Below are positions 42,301 to 54,300 of a DNA stretch of 64,000 nt, piece by piece (position 1 is the first letter of the stretch; the number at the start of each line of letters is the position of its first letter). Location: NCBI GenBank assembly GCA_030142905.1, contig JASJOG010000098.1, positions 249,001 to 313,000 of the forward strand, given 5' to 3'. Below the pieces are notes generated by a model, which was not told the origin of the DNA, ran no database searches, and saw only the letters and a program-made list of their open reading frames with translations. Origin of the DNA: Heliopora coerulea. Lineage: Eukaryota > Cnidaria > Anthozoa > Scleralcyonacea > Helioporidae. Made by a program: the position numbers and the translations under genes.

Positions 42301-45300
42301 TAACAGGTGTCGACACGCAGCAATTGCAACAGTAACTTTCCCGCGCACTTTGTTTTTCCGGCGTTCATACTCAATGAAAATGAATGCTTCTGTTGCTTGA
42401 TTTTTCATCGTAAAGATGGTAGTATATCAAGTAGCAACGACGTCTGTATTAAAGAATGCCCTTTAAACACGGAGCGACGCTATAAAAGGGAAAGCTCCTC
42501 CCACATTTCTGGCTTCGTATGGCGGTTGCATGTTTCAAACTGGCGGACACTTTGAAGCGTGACTGAACTGGATAGCGTAGAGCTCCACAAGCGTGTCCTA
42601 GAGCCTAAAGCTTACGGAAATACTTTTAAAATGTGTTTTTAAAATACAGCTAAACAATATATAAAGCAATAAATGGCTGAACATGCCACATTTACTGATT
42701 TTTCTGGTTGTTATACGTCGTATTATAATCATTCGAGACGTCCTGCGCATCTTCATTCACTTATAGTCATCCTACCCGCGCAGTGTTTGGGCACGATTCA
42801 CATTTTATTACGTCCGCGATGTGTCATAGGCATCTGCATTCTTTTTGGCGCATTCTTGAAGCTTGTAATATTATAAATATAAACAAAAACTGGCGCCACT
42901 TTCAAATTCATTTGTGGCAAATATGCTCGGTTGCTCTCATCCGACAGCTCGGACTTCTATCTCTGCGCAAAGCACAACTCCGCTTTCTGCGGGGCTTAGC
43001 AAGTATGATCGCAATAAAGCCTACTACCAGAAGAATAAAAGTGCAATTAAAGAGAGCAAGGCCTACTACGGCTTCAAAATGGAAGTGAAACGCGATGAAG
43101 AAGGGCGCTTGGTAGAAGTACGTAAAAAGATCAACACCGTGAGGAATCAGTTGCTGTCCAACGGAAAACCGGCAGGAAATATTGAAGTGATGGAATTGCT
43201 CTTGGATTGTTGGCTCAGTCAAAACAGTTCAAATGGCCAACAGGCGCAAAATACTATCCAGGCAGCAACGTCGTTGCAAACAAATTCATCTCCCATATTC
43301 TCAATTGAACGTGATATTCGTCCACCGGAAATTAGTCTGAACTCAATTGACCAATAACATGCGACCTTTCCTTAATCATAATTGACAGGCTGAGAAACTC
43401 AGCCTCTTCTTATGCGATCGCTCCGTGTTTATAGAACAAATGGACTTAACGCTTTCCAGCCCATATGCGACTTTTTAATTTTACTCACTCGTCAAGGGAA
43501 GACGTCTTGGACAGGAAAGGGTTAAAATTAAAAAGAAAGAAACATTTTTAAGTTGTAAGCGTAAATACCACAATTCGCTCTTTTGTGAAACGATCTAACA
43601 AATAGAAACATGTGAATTTTTGGTACCGAATAACCTACATTCTTTCCTGTACATTGTCGAGAATTGATTCTTTCCTGATATGTTTAATTTATTTTTCAGT
43701 TTGTTCTTTTCTTCCATTCTTTCAATCGTTTGAATTACTTTTACGTGACAACTATTTATATTTTTATCTCCAGTTGACGGTGGATGGGGAAACTGGAGCG
43801 ACTGGAGTGAGTGCTCGGCTAGTTGTGGCTCCGGTCGTACTTGGAGGTCTCGGACATGCGACAATCCAAAACCACAACATGGAGGAGCCTCGTGCAAAGG
43901 ATCTGGAGAAGAAGTTGTGAAGTGCAACTTGCAGAATTGTCCAGGTACGTTCAGAACCATATTGGTACCTGTCTACCAGTTGAATTGGTTTGATAGTTTA
44001 CTTGTTGGTTTGTAGTAGATCAGTTTCTTGGTTAATGATCAGTTAATTTGTTGATTGATTGGTTGGTTAATTGGTTGGTTGGCTAGCTGATTGGTTGACT
44101 AGCTGGTTTGTTGACTAGCTTAATGGTAGGTTCATTTGGTTGGTTTGTTGGTTGGTTGGTTGGTTGATTGGTGGTTGATCAGTAGGCGGTTTGATTGGTT
44201 GGTTTGGTGGTAAGTGGCTGGTCGATCAATTGCTAAATTGATTGGTTGGTCGACAACTTTTATTTGATACATGTCTTGTTATATACAAGATTTCTTAACT
44301 GCCGTCTTGCTTTTTTCCCTGCTTGCCTACTTATTTATCTTTTAAGCACTCAGTTGTTTACTTTCTTGTATTTTGCTGTTACATACTTCCTTGCTTCCTT
44401 GATAAATTACACTCCATTTTGCTTACTTGCAAAATTGTTTCCTTGGCTACTTGGTTTACTGCTTGATTGCTGTTACGAAAATTCTACAGAATTTCTCACG
44501 AGTGATTTCAAGCGATCAAATCTTATCAAAATTGAAAAGATTAAATGTTCAGTCTCACGTATGAACATTTTCACATATTGTTTTCCGCATTTCTTGTGTT
44601 TTTTCACATGTTCAAGTTTCAGATGTAACTTAATTTCACGTGTTTTACACATATGGTTAGCATGTGATCCACAAGTGGTTCACGTGTGTTCACATCTGTA
44701 ACAATTTCACATAATCCAATTTCACACGGGAAATCTGATAAGTAGAATTTCCATAATAGGGACCTAAAGATTTACGACGTCAACTTGAACGACTACGTCC
44801 TCTAAAATTTTGCAATTTAAAGAAACCACAGTTTATTGATCCCCGTACTTGATACTTGTGACTTGGTTTACGACTCCTAAACGCTCCATTTCTAAAACGA
44901 CTGTAGTCTCGCCATGAAAATCAATCTTAAGTACCACTTCTTTTCACTCCGTGAGCTGATGTCGTGCTTAAGACGTGAAAAATGGTCTGGGTGACGTTGT
45001 ATGCTGAACAACAACGGTGCTTAGAATGTTCTGAAGTATAAAATTTATTCATCTTCTTTGTTTTGCATGAAGAATTTTCTTGTCTAAAGGATGTCGTTGA
45101 AGTTGACATCGTAGATCTTAAGGTTCCTGATGGTATGTTTTCTTATTTGTTAGTTTTTTCGAATATTTACCCTTTGTTTATTTACCATCTTCATCAGTTC
45201 GTGGGATGTGGTCAGGATGGTCGGCTTGGTCCAAGTGCTCTTCTTCGTGTGGCAATGGACAGCAGTCAAGAAAACGTGAATGCAACAATCCAAAACCAGA

Positions 45301-48300
45301 CCATGGGGGAGACCCGTGCGTCGGACCCTCGATCGTGTTTCAAAATTGCGTGGAAAAAGAATGTCCAGGTACAAATATTTTTATAAATGAGATTACAAAT
45401 TACTAAATAAACACACTTTCTTCCTTTCCCATTTTCCTTTAATTTGTTATCTTAGAATAAAGATTAGACCCCAGTTCAAAATTCTAAAGTGCAACACGTT
45501 AAGGTCAAATTTCAGTTTAATTCTAACGTTTCGTCGCTTTTCGTGCCACATCTTCAGAGCAATAGATTACAGGTGTTAAATCCGATCTGTATATAAAACT
45601 ATTGACAGGTCAGAATAATTTATTAGGCGGCTAACTAATTCATTAGTCTGACGGTCTAACCAGTCAATAGTTTAACATACAGGTCGAATTTCACACTTGT
45701 AATCTATTATTCTGAAGATGTTGCACGAATAACAACGAAACGTTAGAATTAAACTGAAATTTCATCTCAACGTGTTGTTCTTTAGAATTTTGAGCTGTGC
45801 TCTAATCTTTATTCTTCGATTACGTTTTTCGCCCGGAATATCTATAGCCACGAAAATTATCTTTTTATTCTTGTACGTTCAGATGCGTTACTAAGACATT
45901 TCTGGTGGGAAGGGAGCTTAGTGGGGTTTTCTATTCACTTTTAGCGCTAACATTCAGTACAGATTTGACCAACAACGTCTTGCGCAATTAAATATATAAT
46001 TTTTTTACACTTGCAAAGATGGATATGTCTAATTTGATAGTGGTAGAATATTACATTACTCTATCAAACATTGGATCCAGTCGTTGACTCCTGTCATCGC
46101 TCTCTTATCGATATAGATTAAAAGCCTAGAGAGACATTTTTATTCCACCAATGAATAAAACCTCTCTCTAGGCTTTTAACTTGTTTTTATGCTCATCAGA
46201 CCATGTTCTTTTGCTTACCAGAGGTTCTAAAAATACATTTAAATTTTAAGTTGTTGGTGATATGAATTCTTGTAGAATTAAGAATCGAGGTATTGTTCTC
46301 CCTGTTTTTCAGCCGGAAATCTATCATTTATTGTTTAAGTGCTTTCATTGTACACGTAAGTTGATGAAAGTAATGTTCTACATTTATGAATAGTAATGTT
46401 CTTGATTATTTGGCTAACTTGCTCGGAGAAAGTGGATATGAAAATTGTCACTGTACTTTGAAACAAAGATTCATTTGCTCAACCAAAGGTGAATATAACC
46501 GGTGGTGAAACTGGACGAGAGTAATGACTTGGCATGTCATGAAGACTGCTTACCATTATTTTGCATGGAGAGGGACGAAGACAAGTTGAAGGCACAAGTT
46601 TTTTCTCTCATGTCCATGGCAAATAGGAGGACAGTAGCATTAATGAAAAGTAGTGGAGGGTTTCCAAGTACTGAAATACCAAATACTTTTATTGTCTGAG
46701 AATTAAGCTTGTTTACCTGGTGGGGTTTGTACTGAATCACATGATTTATGTTTTTAAGGGTTAGTTATTTTAGTGTGTGTTGGAATTCTCAAAAAGTTGC
46801 TTGAGCTGAGAAACTAGGAAGAAGATAATATCCAAGATTAGTTGGGTTTTATTCTTTTTAAATAATTACCTACTAGGGGGTTTTATTTTAAGGAAAGACC
46901 AGTCTTTACTTGAAATAATAACCCTTTAATGCTCCGTTGAATAATCAAAACAACTGCCTGCATTCAAAATAAGGTGATTAGCCCAAAATTAATGACCAAC
47001 GGAAAGGAAAAGGATATTATCTGAGGAATTTGTAATCAGAGTTGAATGGTTGGTAATGATTATCTCCGCTTTACTGTTATGGACGACAAACCCACAAAAA
47101 ATTAGTATCCAGTTATTTTTGCTGAAGATTTGACACTCGAACCGAAACTAGAAAAGATCAACGAAGTATTATCGCAATTTTTATTACTCGTTTTCAACTT
47201 CTCTTTTCCCTTCCAGGAATGTGGGGAGAATGGTCGGACTGGAGTGATTGCTCAAGAACTTGTGGATCAGGAGGAGCTCATACGAGATCCCGTACATGTC
47301 AAGGTGGCCGATTGTGCAAGGGCCCGAGGCACGAGACAAAGCAATGTCAACTTCAACAGTGTCCAGGTAAGAGAAAATAATTTTTTTTGAATTTTAATTT
47401 TACGTTGTTTATCCTTTTTATTTTATTTAGGTTTTGTCAGTATTTCGTTCAAGCCAATATTCTTCCTCTCCTACTGCTTCATCATTATCATTATTATCAT
47501 TTTTATCATTATTATTTTTATAATTATCAAGATCTTTATTATTATCATTATTGTCATAATCGTTATGATTACTATGGCCATCATCATCGTCATCGTCATC
47601 ATTAACATCATCTTCGTCTACATCATTTTTATCATTTTCGTCCTCTTAATCTTCACCATCTTCATCTTCATCTTCATCATTGCCATCACCATCATTGTCG
47701 ACATGTTCTTGTTGTTCTCTCTTCTGTGTCATCATCTGCTTCTTCATGATCTTGCTGTTGTTGTTGTTGTTGTTATCCTTGCCGTTACTGTTGTTGTTAC
47801 TGCTGTTGTTGTTGTTGTTGCTGTTATCCTTGCCATTGCTGTTGTTGTTAATGCTGTTGTTGTTGGTGCTGTTGTTGTGGCTGTGGTTGTGGTTCTTCCT
47901 CCTTTTTTGGGTAGATATATCAATAACTATCACAATCATGATCATAATCATGATTAAAATCACAGTCAAAATCACTATCATAATCACAGTCATAATCATA
48001 ATTATAATCATATTGGTAATATAATAATAATAATGTAATAATAATAATATAATAATATAATAATAATATAATAATAATAATAATAATATAATAATAATAT
48101 AATAATAATATAATAATAATAATATAATAACAATAATAATATAATAATAATAATATAATAATAATAATATAATAATAATAATATAATAATAATAATATAA
48201 TAATATAATAATAATATAATAATAATAATATAATAATGATAATATAATAATATAATAATAATAGTAACAATATAATAATAATACAATAATAATGTAATAA

Positions 48301-51300
48301 TAACAATGATATAATAATTATATTATAATAATAATAAGAAGAAGAATAATGTTTTTTATTTTTATTTTAAAAATAATAATGAGACATTAAAACAGCATTT
48401 TTACTGAAAAAAAAAAAATAATAAACAAAAAGAACTATTAGAAAACTGGAATTTTAAGAAAAGCTAATTCATTAACATTTATGAAAAAAGGACAGGATAA
48501 TTACTTGATGCGTTACTGGACTCAAGCATTCATAATGACCAAGTTAGATTTCGACTTTCTCACTTTGACTGAATGTATTCAACCTGGCAGAAAATACGGT
48601 GATCTAAATTGATAAGCTTATAGATGTTAATGTTATGATTCATTCGGATGAACGCTTTACTGAAATGTAGGTTGTCCACATGCTTAAGCCAGTCATGAAT
48701 CATCAGTAGACAAAATGGGATACCAGTCTACCAAATATATTCCACGAGAATATCTCGTGCACTTATGTTGGATAAAATTCAAATCCAATCCCTGTAGACT
48801 CGATAGCTCAACAGGTAGAGCGGCAGACTGGTATCCCAAACGTGCGAGTTCAAATACTGCTGGAGTCAACATTTTTCAGCTGGCTTCGGCAATGTCATAT
48901 TATCATGAAAAATTTTTGTACAATCCTGTATATTGTTTTCTTTTCAGAGTGTACGAAATCCGCTGACGTTGCGTTTATTTTGGATGGCTCAGCCGCGACA
49001 GATGAATCAACATGGAATCGGATGAAGTCGTTTGCGCGAGGTATCGCCAGCGCGTTCCAGCTTCGTGATGACGCAACTCGCGTGGGATTAATCACGTACG
49101 CAACGGAACCCACATTGGAACTGCAGTTCTTTGAGAAAAACGACCGAGATGAATTTTCCGATTTCTTGAACACCGTAACGGCAACGCACGGGTCACCAGA
49201 TTTAGAACGCGCTCTTTACATGGCAAATCATGAGCTTTTCGTGGCAGAGGCTGGCATGAGGACTAAAGTTCCAAATGTTCTATTGGTTTTGACAGCGGAC
49301 GGGCCTATGCCATTGGTTAATAATTATAACGACAGTGCCCGCGAACTAAAAGAAAAAGGTGTCACAGTAGTTGGAGTTGGTGTAGGTGACAAGGTTAACC
49401 AGTACGAGCTTCAACGGGTTGCCACAGGTCCTGAGCACGCGTTTATGGTCGCGTCACTGGAGGACGTCATAGCTTCTATTGCGACAATTGCAAACACCAC
49501 GTGTTTAGGTAAGGTTATATAAATAAAAGCCGTCTCACGAAAATTTCACAGACGATTTTGCATATGAAAAACCTGTGGAATTGGAACATTTTCACGCTTG
49601 AAATTATCAATTCACTTCTAAAACTCATTAAGAATTCATGAGGAAAATACAAAGGAAAATCATAACCGTGTCCTGACTTCGTATGGGATAAAGACACGTG
49701 TAACTTTATATGTGAAAAAATAGTTAATTTTTTTGTCTTAGAAAGCACAAATTGCCAAACCTTTTTTTAGCGAATTAGCGTAATAAGAGGTTCATTTTAC
49801 AAGATATTGAAAAAACTCGCTGTACGTGCTTAATCGGATATACAACACCCGGCTATCGTCTCATGTTTTAAGTAAAGGTTATATACCGTGACCGAGGTGT
49901 TTAAGCGATATATAAACTTGAGGCTGAAGCCGAAGGTTGACATATCGCTTAAACACCGAAGTTAAGATATGTAACCAACTTATATCATCGTTGGTGAAGT
50001 TTCGAAAGAAGTAATTAACTTGCCTGACAAACGGACAGAAATGGCGAAATTTTGGTAGAAAGTTCATGAATATCTTCATGAAGTTTATAAGCTAGTTATA
50101 AACTTATTGAGAACAAAAGAAACTGAGCCAACGATGATATAACTCCCGATAAAGCACTCCAGCTCGGTTTTTAAATATTACACATCAAATGGAAACGTTT
50201 CTAGATGTAAATTGACTGGCTTAAAATTGTACGTGTCAAATCTTGGTGTATGAAACAGGTGTTTCAGATCTGAAATGGAACACTCACATATGAAAATTAA
50301 TTTCACATCTGAAAGTTTCATTTCGCTTATGAAGAGTCTAAATTTATTAGTGTCACTTAGAATATCTTCGATTTTCTCCTTGTAATCATTCTTATCGAGA
50401 ATGACAATTCCATATTGCAATTCATTCTAGATAAGAATGATTACAAGAAGAAAGTGGAAGATATCCTAAGTGACACAAATATATTTAGACTCTTGCGTGA
50501 CGATCCAACCAAGCTCATTTATGAAGACTTATTTTCATATGCAAAATTGCATGCGAAATTTTTGGACGAGGTGCATGGAATGTAAATCAAACGGAGTTTT
50601 CGGAAACTCTTCAAAAGGAGAGGGAAGGGGAAAAATTAACGTTGACACATAGGTATATTTAAGGACCCATTTACACGATACGGTTGTCGTATACGATTGT
50701 ACGTCCTGGGGTGTGGAATGTTGTATCAAAGGCAGAAGTCCAATTTTCGATTAGTTGGTCAAAGTAGGAATACGTCCAGGATACTCCAGTGAGTCCAAAA
50801 CCAATAGATGATTTTAGAATGTTATTTGTGGAGAGGCATGCGAATGGAAAGTAATTGTTCAAGCACGAGTGTAAATGTTTCATCAGGGGTCGAAACCAAG
50901 GTAAAAATGAAAATTGAAGGACGTAGCCCTCGAGATTTTAGTTGTTTTCGAGTGTTTGAAGTCCCCTATTGAAACCCAGTGAACAAGGCTAGTGTTTGAA
51001 CTAGCTTCTCAAACGAGTATTCCCATTGATTTGTTGCATGTTTGCTTCATTGATTCAAATATGTTAATTTAGAAATGTGAACTAGATCACTGGTGAGTTT
51101 CCTACAGGATTTCATTGGGTATCAGAATACATACATCTGATGTGGTACTCGTTCCTGGATTGGCTACGATAATTCATGAACTATAATTAAAGCTATTTCT
51201 CACAAATTCACCAAAGTAATTCGGACACTGAGTACGTCTCGGTACCGTCGACTCGATGGACTTTTATAGAAATGGCATGGCGAGTTACGCATTTGACCGT

Positions 51301-54300
51301 GGTCACTCGCAGGAAATTTTATATCTCGCTGAAAAAATCGCAGCATAAGGTGTCAGATACATTAAATTTGAAAAGAAGAAAGTTCTTACGTACTTAAATT
51401 ATAGTAACATTTCAAACATTCTTTAGCAGGTATCGGAGCTGATTTACGTTCACGAAGCATTGTGGTTAAATGCACAACCACCATATTTTTTCGGTACCAT
51501 CTATTATGAACTCAACATATTTTTCACTCTTTTTTTTCGCACAGCAAAACCAACACCGCCGCAAGGTAAGATTTTAGTTCGTTAACAATGTTCTTAGTCG
51601 TTGAACGTTCATTTTTAGGTGGGATTACACCTTAATAGCCGTCAAATATTTTTAAAAGATTCAAAACATTAGAAAACGCTTAGTTTTGGTGCTAACGATG
51701 ATCCCCTCGATTCTTTTTAAAATTTGGTTCATAGAAAATTGCGTTAATTTATTTGAGACAAATCTCCTTCAATTTTGGGACAGTTTTCTGAGATTTATTT
51801 TCTCCTTAAAATACAAGGTATTTTTGGCTATCGTTCACTCGCAGCGTTTGACTCTATTTTTCATATTCCAAAATGATCTTCACTCATTTCAAGCAACTGC
51901 CATGGCAATCCCACGAACGTAGCAGTGCTAGATTCGTACATTATATTCTTGGTTAATATGTATACTTACGGCCTGAGTTATGTCATCATCACGTTTTCGA
52001 TTAGCTCTTGACTTGACAGAATTATGAATACGATTTTCAAAAAACAGTTTGTGTTGTTATCTGCATTATTTCCTCAGTGTTATACCAAGGTAGTTTCAAT
52101 AAAGTGATCAAATAATGTTTTAGTGGAGTATTGCTTAAGCTTTGCGACAAAATTTGATTTATTGGGTTTACCATTCGTATTCTTTATTTTGAAAATGGAT
52201 TTTATGAGGTAAGGAAGTTCAAGGTGTGGCCTCTCTTCAACATCATATTGTTTAACGTGTTTTACAGTGAAATGGGGTCCTTGGTCTATGTGGTCGTCAT
52301 GCTCGCGGCTGTGTGACGCGGGAGTACGTCATAGAACCAGATCGTGCTTAAATGGAGACGAATGTGTTGGAGACCGGACCGAAGAATCCGAATGTATTTT
52401 ACAAAAGTGTCCAGGTAGGTATACATATAGTGTTTTGAGTTGGGTTTTAAATTCTTTGTATGTGCTTCTTCGTACAATGTAGGGGACGTTGGACTTTTTG
52501 CAGGAAGTTAGGAAGGTTTCAAAATTACCAGTTGGGGATCAAGGTCATGCGTATTTAGAAAATTAACAAATTCTAAATTCTTTGAGAATGCATTTTCTGG
52601 TAATTTTGGACGATGTGTCAACTTTTCTGGTGTAGCTAAGAGATGAGTTTTAATTTCTTTGCAAAATAAAATATGTGATTTCGATTCACGAGAAAATCTT
52701 AAAAACTGGTTGGAAAAGCAATGTCGCAAAAGACCCATTGACTGTCAAATGTCATGTTCGTACTACGACACTGTTGATAGTATACAGCGTCAGATTGGAT
52801 TACCACTTCGCAGAACAGTTACACCTAGACTGTCTGAAAATTTCTACATGGCAGACCTAAATGAAACAATATGCCTACCAGTTTCTTGACCATGATGACA
52901 ATGTACAAGCATCTTCACTCCCAAACGCCCCTGGCGTTGCCCATTTGTTTACCAAGGAAACGAAAATATGTATGCAAACTATCAGGTTCTTGCAAACCTC
53001 TAAAGTTGCCTTGCGACCCCACATTTGAGAAACACTATTCTGAATAAAAAGTCCAGAAATTGGCTAAGAATTCTTGATTAATCTAAACTAGAATACAGTC
53101 ATCATGTCAAAACAGACAGCGCTGCAATTTCTCATAATAACCACGACGACAACAAGCAAAATCATTACCACCACTACGTCCACGAAAATCCTTCCCACCA
53201 CTACGTCCACGATAATCCTTACCACCACTACGTCCACAAAAATCCTTACCACCACTATGTCCCAGAAAATTGTTACCACCGCGACGTCCACGAAAATCGT
53301 TACCACTACTACGTCTACAAATATTGTTACCACCACTCCATCCACGAAAATCGTTACCACCACAACTTCCACGAAAATCGTTATCTCCCGAGGTCCACGA
53401 AAATCGTTACCACCACTACGTCCACGACAGACAGCAATTCGATTGCCATTCTAAAACCGTTGCATCAATGAAAACATAGCGTCTGTCCTAAATTTTTTCA
53501 TCACTTCTTTAACCATCACATTACGATCATCATACCATAGTCACCATAATAACAGTCATTGTTACAATCATTGTTACACACATGATCACCTTTATGATTC
53601 TTTCTCTGAATATCATCAGAACAAGATATAACAGCCATTAGCATATACCTCGCAGTGAGTGTTTTCTTTTGCGCAATCTGATTGGTTCCCCTATCTCGGA
53701 ATATCCTGCACTATTCACCTGCGAGCAAAACAAGATGGCGTCCCGTTTTGTTCTAGTTACGGGAGAAGAACTTCTTTTTAATAAATGAAGTCGCTGTGCC
53801 GGACAATACCGGAAAAGCCACTAAATTTGGCAATAAAGTATTCAAAGATATGTACTTCTTTTTTACTTTTAGCGAAACGTGCACTCAGGATGTGTTCAAA
53901 ATGTTTTATTTACTAATGATGAGTAAGTGACAGGACAAACAAGTTCGGTAAAATTCTTTTAAAAACTTAAAACAAATACGAAAAATTGATTATGCGAGGT
54001 ATATGCAAAAATATTGACCACTATTCACCTCCACTTTGGTGAATAATTGTTTTTTAACCCTTTCGGGTCCATAACCGACTTAAGTGTTTTAGTCTAGCCA
54101 ACTCCAGACAATTTTACTCGTCAAGGGGAGACTTCTTGGACAGCAAAGGGTTCAAAGTCTCACTTGCATTTTTTCCAACTTCGACGTTTCCTGGTAACTT
54201 TTTTGGTTAGCAATTACTAAGCTTCCATCTAAATTACTCAGCTTCCTATTGATACTCTAACAATACTATTGATCGTTTAGAATGTAAATCTACTCTGGAC

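Noticed and set aside
47565..48306. Several Ile/Val, Leu and Tyr-Ile rich ORFs
   Set aside because: They are trinucleotide-repeat shadows in the TCA/GTT/TAA region.
48797..48867. Functional tRNA gene
   Set aside because: The box A and B wording is present but the T-arm and inner acceptor pairs do not hold, and a partial inverted copy lies beside it, so it is a pseudogene or SINE head.
53104..53454. 116-codon Thr-rich ORF considered as an exon
   Set aside because: No acceptor/donor pair in phase 1 was found at its edges. The 27-bp repeat explains the open frame.
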